From an uncultured Sphingomonas sp. (lineage in GTDB: Bacteria > Pseudomonadota > Alphaproteobacteria > Sphingomonadales > Sphingomonadaceae): a DNA stretch of 64,000 nucleotides. Below the pieces are notes generated by a model. The model was not told the origin of the DNA. It ran no database searches and saw only the letters and a list, made by a program, of their open reading frames with translations. Both the position numbers and the translations under genes were made by a program. Below, piece after piece: positions 18,834-26,877 of the stretch. How positions within the stretch are numbered: position 1 is the stretch's first letter; each line of letters begins with the position of its first letter. The stretch is taken from assembly GCF_913774285.1 (NCBI RefSeq), contig NZ_CAJYHX010000029.1, forward strand, positions 1-64,000, read 5' to 3'.

Positions 18834-18890
18834 ATCCTGTCTCCTGATCGTGCGGTGCTCTCCGGACCGCTGCGGACAGGATGTGTCGCA

Positions 18891-18916
18891 TTTGATATAA
18901 ATCAAAATCGTTATAT
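18891..18916. promoter_or_regulatory. Probable LysR operator between receptor and regulator genes
   Basis: In this AT-rich patch of a GC-rich region, two overlapping inverted repeats occur: TTTGAT-ATAA-ATCAAA (18891-18906) and ATATAA-N10-TTATAT (18895-18916). The second matches the dyadic T-N11-A style of LysR-family sites. It lies in the 109-base gap between the TonB receptor and the LysR gene, where a divergent activator normally binds. Confidence 0.6.
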
Positions 18917-18942
18917 TTGATGATCATTCAATCACGGGAGTT

Positions 18943-19860
18943 ATGCCTGTGCGGCTCGACCGCTTCGACCTCAACCTCCTCGTCGCCTTCCACGCGCTGA
19001 TGGAGGAGCGTAGCGTCACGCGCGCCGCCGAGCGGCTGCACCTCACTCAACCGGCAATGAGCGCGGCGCTGCGGCGGTTGCGCGAATCGTTCAACGACCC
19101 GCTGCTCGTGGCCAACGGCAAGCAGATGGTTCCCAGCCCGCACGCGCAGGAACTGGCACCGCGAGTGGCGGAGATCGTCGCGTCGTCGCAGGCGCTGATC
19201 TCAGGGTCGACGCTGTTCGATCCGCAGACTTCGCGTCGTCGGTTCCGGATTGCGGCATCGGATTACGTCACGTCGATCGCCGTTCAGCCGCTTCTTGCCG
19301 AAATGGCGGTGCAGGCGCCCGGCATCCGCTTTTCGGTGATCGGCCCGCATGCAAACGTCTCCGAACAGATGGAGCGCGGCGAAGTGGATTGCATCATTTC
19401 GCCCGAGCAGTTCCAGGCGCACGGCCACCCTTCGGAACTGCTGTTCGAGGAAGAGCATGTCGTCCTGGGCTGGCGCGAGAATCCGCTGTTCGCGCAGCCG
19501 ATCACCGAGGCTGCCTATCAGGCCGCCGGGCATGTGGTGGTCGAACTCTCCAACACGCCGGCCTTTGTCGAGCAATTCGTGCGGGCGCGGGGGGACACGC
19601 GGCGAATCGAGGTGACGGTGACCTCGTTCACGCTGGTGCCGTGGCTGCTGCCCGGTACGATGCGGATCGCGCTGGTGCACGCCCGGCTCGCGCGGCTGTT
19701 CCTCGACAAGCTGCCGCTCGCCATGGCGCCGCCGCCCTTCGCGCTGCCGAAGATGCGCGAGATGATCCAGTTCAACCGCGCCAGGGCCGCCGATCGCGGG
19801 CTGCTCTGGTTGCGCGAAGGGCTGCGGCGGCACGCGGGCGATCCGGTGCCGCTGCGCTAG
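18943..19860 (+). CDS. LysR-family transcriptional regulator (NodD/FdeR-like)
   Basis: A 305-aa regulator. The N-terminal winged helix-turn-helix (about 8-65) includes RSVTRAAERLHLTQPAMSAAL, shortened here to its core SVTRAAERLHLTQPAMS. A periplasmic-binding-like effector domain covers about 95-290. The RFDLNLLVAFHALMEE opening is typical of the NodD/NahR/LinR branch, whose members sense aromatic or flavonoid ligands. It is transcribed away from the TonB receptor and probably activates the eight-gene catabolic run while repressing itself. The ligand is unknown. Confidence 0.9.
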   Translation: MPVRLDRFDLNLLVAFHALMEERSVTRAAERLHLTQPAMSAALRRLRESFNDPLLVANGKQMVPSPHAQELAPRVAEIVASSQALISGSTLFDPQTSRRRFRIAASDYVTSIAVQPLLAEMAVQAPGIRFSVIGPHANVSEQMERGEVDCIISPEQFQAHGHPSELLFEEEHVVLGWRENPLFAQPITEAAYQAAGHVVVELSNTPAFVEQFVRARGDTRRIEVTVTSFTLVPWLLPGTMRIALVHARLARLFLDKLPLAMAPPPFALPKMREMIQFNRARAADRGLLWLREGLRRHAGDPVPLR

Positions 19861-19867
19861 AGCCTCC

Positions 19868-20776
19868 TCAGTCGACCCAGTCGAGGCCGATCTCGCGGTA
19901 GAGGCCGCGATCCTCTTCCCACTTCGGATTGACCTTGACGTGCAGGTAGAGGTGCACCGGCACGCCGAGCAGCTTCGACAGCTCGGCGCGGGCGCGGCTG
20001 CCGATTTCCTTGAGGCGCTGGCCACCCTTCCCGAGCACGATCGCGCGCTGGGTGTCGCGCGCGACGAGGATCTGCTGGTGGATTTCGACCGAGCCGTCCT
20101 CGCGCTCGCTATACTTCTCGGTCTCGATCGCGCTGGCATAGGGCAGCTCGGCATGGAGCTGCAGATAGAGCTGCTCGCGGGTCACTTCGGCGGCGAGCAT
20201 GCGATCGGTGGCATCCGAGACCTGGTCCTCGGGGAAATGCCACTCGCCCTGCGGCATCGCACCGGCGAGTGCTGCCTTGAGCTCGGGCACGCCGTCGCCG
20301 GTCTGGGCCGAGACGAAATAGGTCTCGTCGAATGCCAGCGCCTCGTTGAGCTTGGCGGCATGGCCGAGCAGGCGCGGCTTGTCGGCGATGTCGACCTTGT
20401 TGAGGATCAGGATCTTGCGCCCCTTGCGGCCGCGCAGGCTGTCGATCACCGCATGGACCTTGGGGCCGATGCCGCCCTTGCCGTCGACGACAAGCGCGAC
20501 GAGATCGGCGCCGTCGGTGCCGTCCCAGGCGGCGGCGACCATGGCACGATCCAGCCGGCGTTCGGGCTCGAAGATGCCGGGGGTGTCGACCAGGATGATC
20601 TGGGTGTCGCCTTCGATGGCGATGCCCATCACGCGGGCGCGGGTGGTCTGCGCCTTGGGGCTGACGATGGCGACCTTCTGGCCGACGAGCGCATTGACCA
20701 GCGTCGATTTGCCGGCATTCGGCGCGCCGAGGATCGCGACGACGCCGCAGGATTGAGTGGTGGTGGGTTCGGTCAT
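19868..20776 (-). CDS. era: GTPase Era
   Basis: A 302-aa essential GTPase that helps mature 16S rRNA and the 30S subunit. The G1 motif is GAPNAGKST (about 18-26), G3 is DTPGI, G4 is NKVD, and a C-terminal KH RNA-binding domain contains VLGKGGQRLKEIG. The ATG at 20776 gives the standard Era length; a longer frame upstream runs into the repeat element between era and rnc. It is third in the lepB-rnc-era order common in bacteria. Confidence 0.96.
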   Translation of the reverse strand: MTEPTTTQSCGVVAILGAPNAGKSTLVNALVGQKVAIVSPKAQTTRARVMGIAIEGDTQIILVDTPGIFEPERRLDRAMVAAAWDGTDGADLVALVVDGKGGIGPKVHAVIDSLRGRKGRKILILNKVDIADKPRLLGHAAKLNEALAFDETYFVSAQTGDGVPELKAALAGAMPQGEWHFPEDQVSDATDRMLAAEVTREQLYLQLHAELPYASAIETEKYSEREDGSVEIHQQILVARDTQRAIVLGKGGQRLKEIGSRARAELSKLLGVPVHLYLHVKVNPKWEEDRGLYREIGLDWVD

Positions 20777-20830
20777 GGGTTCCGGTTGTACTGGGGAATG
20801 GGGATGGGGGCGAGGGGCAAAGCCCTCCTT

Positions 20831-20939
20831 AAGCCCCTCTTCCTGGGAGGGGGCTTTGGGGTGGAGGGATTCCAGAGCAAGGTTGGCCTCGGTGAGACAC
20901 TGCCCCACCCCAACCCCTCCCCTGAAGGGGAGGGGCTTA
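20831..20939. repeat. Inverted-repeat element between rnc and era, no gene inside
   Basis: Two arms, 20831-20864 and 20905-20939, are imperfect inverted copies of each other (shared core AAGCCCCTC ... TTGGGGTGG), and each arm can also fold on itself (e.g. CCCCTCCCCT-GA-AGGGGAGGGG). About 40 bases of unique sequence lie between. In the transcript it would form a long double-stranded stem between the rnc and era reading frames. Its size and symmetry resemble a MITE or a paired REP element. Confidence 0.75.
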
Positions 20940-20945
20940 GAATGA

Positions 20946-21614
20946 TCAGGAATTACCCAGCTTCGCCAGCAGCGCGGCTGCTGCCGCGGTTTCGGCTTCC
21001 TGCTTGTTGCTGCCCTCGGCCGAGGCTTCGGCGAGCTTGCCGATCGACACCTTCACCGTGAAGCGCGGCGCATGGTTGGGACCGGAGCGATCGACGATCT
21101 CATATTCCGGCGGGCGGCGGTTGCGCGCGGCCGCCCATTCCTGAAGCGCCGACTTGGGATGCTTGGGGGCCTTGGCGTGTTCGTCGATCCGATTGCCCCA
21201 GGCCTTGCGCACGAAGCTCCGCGCCGCATCAAGCCCTGCCTCGCGATACCAGGCGCCGATCAGTGCCTCCATCACGTCGCCCAGCACATTGTCGCTGTCC
21301 GCTGCGCCATCGTCGCGCGCCTGCTTGCCGAGGCGAAGGTGCGGCACCACGCCCAGTTCGCGCGCGACATCGGCGCAGACGGGGCCAGTCACCAATGAAT
21401 TCAGCCGACGCGAGAGCGCGCCTTCCGGCTCCTCCGGAAACCGCTCGAACAGCCATTCGGCGACGATCAGGCCGAGCACCCGGTCGCCGAGAAATTCGAG
21501 CCGTTGGTAGTTGCCGGCGGCCTGGCTGCCATGGGTCAGCGCGCGCTGGAAGCTGGGCAGGTCTTTCGCGGGGCGGCCGAAGGTCTTTGTGACCCAGCCG
21601 CCCAGATCGGGCAC
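20946..21614 (-). CDS. rnc: Ribonuclease III
   Basis: A 222-aa double-strand RNA endonuclease that processes rRNA precursors and some mRNAs. The signature NYQRLEFLGDRVL holds the metal-binding Glu and Asp, a second acidic cluster is in SDNVLGDVMEALIGA, and a double-strand RNA-binding domain fills the last 70 residues (PKSALQEWA to the end). I prefer the GTG at 21614: it follows the lepB stop and has GGAGAAG upstream. An ATG at 21644 inside lepB would add ten residues not typical of the family. Confidence 0.93.
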   Translation of the reverse strand: MPDLGGWVTKTFGRPAKDLPSFQRALTHGSQAAGNYQRLEFLGDRVLGLIVAEWLFERFPEEPEGALSRRLNSLVTGPVCADVARELGVVPHLRLGKQARDDGAADSDNVLGDVMEALIGAWYREAGLDAARSFVRKAWGNRIDEHAKAPKHPKSALQEWAAARNRRPPEYEIVDRSGPNHAPRFTVKVSIGKLAEASAEGSNKQEAETAAAAALLAKLGNS

Positions 21615-21616
21615 GC

Positions 21617-22480
21617 TCAGAAGCCTTCTCCGATCCGGCTCCACCGCGCCGCGGTGAACCAGGTCCAGGGCAGCAGCCAGTTGGCGCCACCGTCGGTCGA
21701 CCAGAAGTTCACCACTGCCTTGCCTTCGATATTCTCGATCGGCACGAAGCCGATGCCCGAGCCGTACGGCGGCTGCTGGAAGCGGCTATCGGTGGAATTG
21801 TCGCGGTTGTCGCCCATCAGGAACACATGGCCGGCGGGGACGGTGTACACCTGGGTGTTGTCCTGCGGCAGATTGTCCTGGTCGAGCACGTTGTACTGCT
21901 TGCCGTTGGGCAGCGTCTCGCGGAACTGCGGGATGCGGCAGATCGGCGCGCCCTTGGCGTCGGCAGTCTGGAACTGCGTCGGGCAATGGGTGAAGTTGGG
22001 CGTGATCGGCAGCATGAAATCGGCGATGCGCTGCTTGGGCACCGGCTTGCCGTTGAGGATAACCTGGCCGTTGACCATCTCGATCGTGTCGCCGGGCAGG
22101 CCGATCACGCGCTTGATCCAGTCCTCGCCATTGTGGTTCGGCGCCTTGAACACCACCACGTCGCCGCGGGCGGGGTCGCGCGGCAGGATACGGCCCGGGA
22201 TCAGCGGCAGGCTCCACGGCAGCGAATGCTTGGAATAGCCGTAGTTCCATTTGGTGATGAACAGATAGTCGCCGATCAGCAGCCGCGGCAGCATCGACTC
22301 GCTCGGAATGCTGAACGGCGAGAAGATGAAGCTGCGCACGACGAACACGATCAGCGCCAGCTTGAGCAGGAAGGTGGCGAGGTCCCGCCACTCCGACTTC
22401 GGCTTTTCCGGCTTTGCGCCAGGCGCTTGCACGTTTTCGGGGCGCGTGGCGCTTGGTTCGGTGGAGGCGGGCGTTTCCAT
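21617..22480 (-). CDS. lepB: Signal peptidase I
   Basis: A 287-aa inner-membrane serine protease that removes signal peptides from exported proteins. One N-terminal membrane helix (about 35-55) is followed by the catalytic Ser in IPSESMLP (about 63) and the catalytic Lys in GDVVVFKAP...WIKRVIGLPGD. The C-terminal box GDNRDNSTDSR is intact. The ATG at 22480 fits the family length. It heads the lepB-rnc-era operon and is divergent from pgi, with 104 bases between them. Confidence 0.95.
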   Translation of the reverse strand: METPASTEPSATRPENVQAPGAKPEKPKSEWRDLATFLLKLALIVFVVRSFIFSPFSIPSESMLPRLLIGDYLFITKWNYGYSKHSLPWSLPLIPGRILPRDPARGDVVVFKAPNHNGEDWIKRVIGLPGDTIEMVNGQVILNGKPVPKQRIADFMLPITPNFTHCPTQFQTADAKGAPICRIPQFRETLPNGKQYNVLDQDNLPQDNTQVYTVPAGHVFLMGDNRDNSTDSRFQQPPYGSGIGFVPIENIEGKAVVNFWSTDGGANWLLPWTWFTAARWSRIGEGF

Positions 22481-22584
22481 GGGCACTGCTCTGCTAGGGC
22501 GCGACGGGGAGGTCAAGCGGCGGAATGAGGCTGGAATGGGCCGGTGCGGGACGATAGGGGAGCCCTGCCACCAAGGAGATGAAC

Positions 22585-24081
22585 ATGGCCTTGCCCGACT
22601 GGACGCCAATCCAAGCCCTTCCCCAGACCAAGCTCACCGACCTCTTCGCTGCCGACGCCGATCGGCTGTCGCGGCTGAGCGTCGATGTCGCCGGCATCCA
22701 TTTCGACTGGTCCAAGACCCATCTGACGGCCGAGGCCGTGTCGGCCTTCGCTGCGCTGGCGCAGCAGATGGACTTCGCCGCCAAGCGCGACGCGCTGTTC
22801 GCGGGCGAGGTGGTCAACGTGACGGAAGGCCGCGCCGCCGAGCACACTGCCGAGCGCTATGAAGGCGCGCCGGAGAGCGTCGCCCGTGCGCGGTCGCAGC
22901 ACGAGCGGATGCGCGGGCTGATCGACGCGATCGAGGCCGAGGCGCTGGGGCCGATCCGTCACATCCTCCACATCGGCATTGGCGGCTCCGCGCTCGGCCC
23001 GGACCTGCTGGTCGACGCGCTGGGGCGCGACATGGACCGCTATGACGTGGCGATCGTCTCCAATGTCGATGGCGTGGCGCTGGAAGACGCGATGGACGCG
23101 TTCGATCCGCAGGCAACGCTACTGGTGATCGCCAGCAAGACCTTCACCACCACCGAGACCATGCTCAACGCCCAGAGCGCGCTCGCCTGGATGGCCGAGG
23201 GTGGGGTCGAGGATCCCTATGGCCAGGTGGTGGCGCTCACCGCCTCGCCCGACAAGGCGGTGGAATGGGGCGTCGACGAGACGCGCGTGCTGCCCTTCTT
23301 CGAGAGCGTCGGCGGCCGCTATTCGCTCTGGTCTTCGATCGGCTTCCCGGCGGCGCTGGCGCTGGGCTGGGACGCGTTTGCGGAACTGCTGGAAGGCGCG
23401 GCCGAGATGGACCGCCATTTCCGCCTGACCGATCTCGCGCAGAACGCGCCCGCGCTCGCGGCCTTCGCCGACCTCTATTACACCCAGACGCGCGGCTGCG
23501 AGACCCGTGCGACCTTCGCCTATGACGAGCGGCTGAAGCTGCTGCCGAGCTATCTCCAGCAGCTGGAGATGGAATCGAACGGCAAGCGCGTCACCGCTGA
23601 AGGCGAACCCGTGACCTACCCGACCTCGGCGATCACCTGGGGCGGCGTCGGCACCGATGCGCAGCATGCGGTGTTCCAGCTGCTCCACCAGGGCACGCAC
23701 CTGGTGCCGCTCGAATTCGTCGGCGTGATCGAGGCGGGCGACGCGCTCGCGCCCGAGCATCACCGCCAGCTGCTGCTCAACATGTTTGCGCAGGGCGCGG
23801 CGCTAATGGCGGGGAAGGGGCATGAAGATCCCGCGCGCAGCTATCCGGGCGATCGTCCGTCGTCGACGCTGCTGCTCGACGCCGTCGACCCGCGTACGCT
23901 GGGCGCGCTGATCGCCTTTTACGAGCACCGCGTGTTCGTGAACGCGGTGCTGCTCGGCATCAATCCGTTCGACCAGTTCGGTGTCGAGCTGGGCAAGGAA
24001 ATGGCCAAGGCGGCCGACAAGGGCGGACTCGACTTCGATCCCTCCACCAACGATCTGATCCAGCGGGCGTTCGGCGCATGA
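22585..24081 (+). CDS. pgi: Glucose-6-phosphate isomerase
   Basis: A 498-aa cytosolic enzyme that interconverts glucose 6-phosphate and fructose 6-phosphate. SIS-domain phosphate-binding segments are seen in HIGIGGSALGP and in SKTFTTTETM, and the isomerase signature SNGKRVTAEG with later catalytic residues is present. Two in-frame ATGs exist; the second, at 22585, is chosen because AAGGAG lies exactly 6 bases upstream, whereas the first (22579) directly abuts it. The last codons overlap the next gene in ATGA. Confidence 0.96.
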   Translation: MALPDWTPIQALPQTKLTDLFAADADRLSRLSVDVAGIHFDWSKTHLTAEAVSAFAALAQQMDFAAKRDALFAGEVVNVTEGRAAEHTAERYEGAPESVARARSQHERMRGLIDAIEAEALGPIRHILHIGIGGSALGPDLLVDALGRDMDRYDVAIVSNVDGVALEDAMDAFDPQATLLVIASKTFTTTETMLNAQSALAWMAEGGVEDPYGQVVALTASPDKAVEWGVDETRVLPFFESVGGRYSLWSSIGFPAALALGWDAFAELLEGAAEMDRHFRLTDLAQNAPALAAFADLYYTQTRGCETRATFAYDERLKLLPSYLQQLEMESNGKRVTAEGEPVTYPTSAITWGGVGTDAQHAVFQLLHQGTHLVPLEFVGVIEAGDALAPEHHRQLLLNMFAQGAALMAGKGHEDPARSYPGDRPSSTLLLDAVDPRTLGALIAFYEHRVFVNAVLLGINPFDQFGVELGKEMAKAADKGGLDFDPSTNDLIQRAFGA

Positions 24082-24386
24082 GCGGCGGCGAGGACGAATA
24101 TGTGTACGACGAGGCGAGCGGGGAGTGGATCCCCGCCGCCGAGGCCGCAGCCAAAGCAGCGGCTGCTGACACGGTGGAAGTACGCGACTCGGTCGGCAAC
24201 CTGCTGCAGGACGGCGACCAGGTCACGCTGATCAAGGACCTGACCGTGAAGGGCGCCGGCCAGACGCTCAAGCGCGGCACCCTCATCAAGTCGATCCGCC
24301 TCACCGGCGACGCGCAGGAAATCGACTGCAAGTTCGACGGCATCAAGGGCCTGGTCCTGCGCGCGGAGTTCGTCCGCAAGCGCTGA
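24078..24386 (+). CDS. PhnA-domain protein lacking the usual zinc ribbon
   Basis: A 102-aa protein whose C-terminal two-thirds (VEVRDSVGNLLQDGDQVTLI onward) is the PhnA/YjdM domain with an SH3-like core and a closing LRAEFVRK. Typical YjdM proteins carry an N-terminal zinc ribbon with paired CxxC motifs; here the first 35 residues are acidic and Ala-rich with no cysteine, so that module is missing or replaced. Despite the historic phosphonate label, the role is unclear. It is translationally coupled to pgi. Confidence 0.8.
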   Translation: MSGGEDEYVYDEASGEWIPAAEAAAKAAAADTVEVRDSVGNLLQDGDQVTLIKDLTVKGAGQTLKRGTLIKSIRLTGDAQEIDCKFDGIKGLVLRAEFVRKR

Positions 24387-24394
24387 GCCACGCA

Positions 24395-24418
24395 CGGCGC
24401 CCTTGTTTTCGGGCGCCG
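24395..24418 (+). terminator. Hairpin after pgi and the PhnA-domain gene
   Basis: An 8-bp perfect stem, CGGCGCCC at 24395-24402 and GGGCGCCG at 24411-24418, with loop TTGTTTTC. It directly follows the PhnA-domain gene and precedes gor. There is no T run, so it may act as a weak terminator or an mRNA 3'-end stabiliser. Confidence 0.55.
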
Positions 24419-24482
24419 CACCCTATCTTTGCCTCGACCCTTTCTCCCGGCCGACCGAGCCGGTGCATCTCCGGAGTGCTCC

Positions 24483-25829
24483 ATGTCCGACTATGACTTC
24501 GACCTGTTCGTGATCGGCGCGGGCTCTGGCGGGACGCGCGCCTCGCGCATGTCGGCGGCGTACGGCGCCAAGGTCGCGGTAGCGGAGGAGTATCGCGTCG
24601 GCGGCACCTGCGTGATCCGCGGTTGCGTGCCCAAGAAGCTGCTCATCTTCGGCGCGCATTTTGCCGAGGATCTGAAGGACGCGCGCCGCTTCGGCTGGGA
24701 GGTGCCCGACTGCCATTTCCACTGGCCGACGCTGCGGGACAACGTCCTCGCCGATGTCGACCGGCTCAACGGCCTCTACACCCAGGGGCTGGAGAATAAC
24801 GGCGTCACGATCTTCCACGAGCGCGCGACCATCACCGGCCCGAACGAGGTGACGCTGGCGAGCGGCAAGGTGGTTAGCGCGAAGACGATACTGATCGCCA
24901 CCGGCGCGCATCCGCACGTGCCGAGCTTCCCCGGCAGCGAGCACGGGATCACCTCGAACGAAGTCTTCCACCTGGAAACGCTGCCCAAGCGCGTGCTGAT
25001 CGCCGGCGGCGGCTATATCGCCAACGAGTTCGCCGGGATCTTCAACGAATTCGGCTCGAAGGTGACGCTGGTCAACCGCACCGACGTGATCCTGCGCGGC
25101 TATGATGCGCAGGTCCGCGACCGGCTCCTCCAGATCTCGATGACCAAGGGTATCGAGTTCCGCTTCTTCGCCGAGTTCGAGAAGATCGAGAAGCAGGCGG
25201 ATGGCAGCCTGCTCGTCTCGATGAGCGGGCACGATCCTATCGAGGTGGATTGCGTGCTGTTCGCCACCGGCCGCGTGCCCAACACCAAGGGGCTGGGGCT
25301 GGAAACGGTGGGCGTGCAGTTGAACGAGCGTGGCGCGGTCAAAGTCGATGCCGACAATCGCAGCACCGTCGAGAGCATCTACGCCGTGGGCGACGTGACC
25401 GATCGCGTGCAGCTGACTCCGGTGGCAATCCGTGAAGGCCAAGTGTTCGCGGATACGCTGTTCGGCGGCAAGCCGCACCAAGTCGATTATCACTGCATCC
25501 CAAGCGCGGTGTTCAGCCACCCGCCGATCGCATCGGTGGGGATGACCGAGGGCGAGGCGCGCAACACGCTCGGTTCGGTCAAGGTCTACACCTCGGATTT
25601 CCGGGCGATGAAAAACGTGCTCGCCGGACGCCAGGAGCGTTCGCTCTACAAGATGATCTGCGACGGGGTGACCGGCAAGGTGGTGGGTCTGCACATGATC
25701 GGCCCGGACGCGCCGGAGATCCTGCAGGCCGCAGCGGTCGCGGTGAAGGCGGGGCTGACCAAGGACGCGTTCGACGCCACCGTGGCGCTGCACCCGACCA
25801 TGGCCGAGGAGCTGGTGCTGCTCAAATAA
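24483..25829 (+). CDS. gor: Glutathione-disulfide reductase
   Basis: A 448-aa FAD enzyme that reduces oxidised glutathione with NADPH. The N-terminal GAGSGGTRAS binds FAD and the redox-active disulfide is in GGTCVIRGCVPKK (about residues 39-51). GGGYIANEFAG is the NADPH-binding dinucleotide motif, and the catalytic His-Glu pair is in LHPTMAEE near the end. The ATG at 24483 is chosen over one at 24429 because it starts exactly at the conserved FAD-binding strand. Its 3' end overlaps the convergent AbrB-family gene by 8 bases. Confidence 0.94.
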   Translation: MSDYDFDLFVIGAGSGGTRASRMSAAYGAKVAVAEEYRVGGTCVIRGCVPKKLLIFGAHFAEDLKDARRFGWEVPDCHFHWPTLRDNVLADVDRLNGLYTQGLENNGVTIFHERATITGPNEVTLASGKVVSAKTILIATGAHPHVPSFPGSEHGITSNEVFHLETLPKRVLIAGGGYIANEFAGIFNEFGSKVTLVNRTDVILRGYDAQVRDRLLQISMTKGIEFRFFAEFEKIEKQADGSLLVSMSGHDPIEVDCVLFATGRVPNTKGLGLETVGVQLNERGAVKVDADNRSTVESIYAVGDVTDRVQLTPVAIREGQVFADTLFGGKPHQVDYHCIPSAVFSHPPIASVGMTEGEARNTLGSVKVYTSDFRAMKNVLAGRQERSLYKMICDGVTGKVVGLHMIGPDAPEILQAAAVAVKAGLTKDAFDATVALHPTMAEELVLLK

Positions 25830-26877
25830 CCGGCTGCAGGCGCCGCGCAACCCAGCGCGCGAGCAGGGGGCCGGCGCCGAGCACGGCGAGGAAGCGCAGC
25901 GTCTGCATCGCCATCACGAAGGGCTGGTCGACCGGCACCGAGGTCGCGATGATCGCGACCGAGTCCAGCCCGCCGGGGCTCACCGCGAGATAGGCGGTGA
26001 CGAGGTCGACATGCGTGAAGCGGGCGAGCAGTAGCGCGAGGACGGTCGAAAAGCCGATGAGGATCGCCACCGACAGCAGCACGCGCGGCAGGGCGCGGGC
26101 AGCCAAGCGCAGCGTTTCGCGCGTGAAGGCCAGGCCGATCCGCCAGCCGATCAGCGCGTAGCTGCACGCCAGCACCGGCTCGGGCAGGCTGAGCCGGACG
26201 ATACCGCCGAGGTGCAGCGTCACGCCCAGCGCGAGGGGCCCGAGAAGCGCCGGCGCGGGGAGGCGCAGGGCCAGTGCCCCTGCGACACCGGCAGCTGCCA
26301 CCGCCAGCGTCGCCAGCGTTGGGAGCAGCGGCGCGGGGGCGATCAGCGTATGCAGCCAGGATCCGTCATGGTGCGCGCCGAGTCCTGCCGCGAGCGCCGA
26401 AGCGGCTCCCGCCACGCAGACCACCCGCGTGTAGGTCATGAAGGCGACCAGGCGAACGTCGGCGCCGAACGCCTCCGCCATCACCACCATCGCACTGGCT
26501 GCGCCAGGCATGGAACCCCAGATCGCGGTGGTGCCGGGCAGCACCTGCCAGCGGCTGAGCCAATAGCCAAGGAAGCAACTCGCCCCCAGCGTCGCGAGCG
26601 TAACGCCCAGGAACAGCGGCCATTCGTGCAACACCGCGCCGAAGATGCCCGCAGACAGCGTGCCCGCGATCAGGCAACCGATCACCGCCTGCGCGCAGAG
26701 GAAGCTCCAGCGCGGCAGGCCGAGACCCGATCCGCCGGCGCCGAAGGCGATTCCCGCCAGCATCGGCCCGAGCAACAGGCCTGCGGAGAGCCCGATCGCC
26801 TCGAGCAGCGCCGCCAGCACCATCGAGAGCAGCGCGAGCGCGATCCAGCGGAGCGGCGTGGGAAGAGGCGTCCTCAA
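25822..26877 (-). CDS. AbrB-family membrane protein
   Basis: A 351-aa protein with about ten hydrophobic segments in two similar halves, matching the AbrB-duplication (ammonia monooxygenase-like) family. The repeated hallmark is a Gly/Pro-rich membrane motif: GSMPGAASAMVVMAEAFGAD in the first half and AVSPGGLDSVAIIA in the second. The family is annotated as transporters or regulators of AbrB-type function, but the substrate is unknown. It overlaps the upstream symporter gene in ATGA, so the two form a unit. Confidence 0.85.
   Translation of the reverse strand: MRTPLPTPLRWIALALLSMVLAALLEAIGLSAGLLLGPMLAGIAFGAGGSGLGLPRWSFLCAQAVIGCLIAGTLSAGIFGAVLHEWPLFLGVTLATLGASCFLGYWLSRWQVLPGTTAIWGSMPGAASAMVVMAEAFGADVRLVAFMTYTRVVCVAGAASALAAGLGAHHDGSWLHTLIAPAPLLPTLATLAVAAAGVAGALALRLPAPALLGPLALGVTLHLGGIVRLSLPEPVLACSYALIGWRIGLAFTRETLRLAARALPRVLLSVAILIGFSTVLALLLARFTHVDLVTAYLAVSPGGLDSVAIIATSVPVDQPFVMAMQTLRFLAVLGAGPLLARWVARRLQPVI

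Noticed and set aside
17028..18920. A 630-codon plus-strand frame opposite the TonB receptor
   Set aside because: Antisense shadow of a clear outer-membrane receptor; no homology-like pattern in the product.
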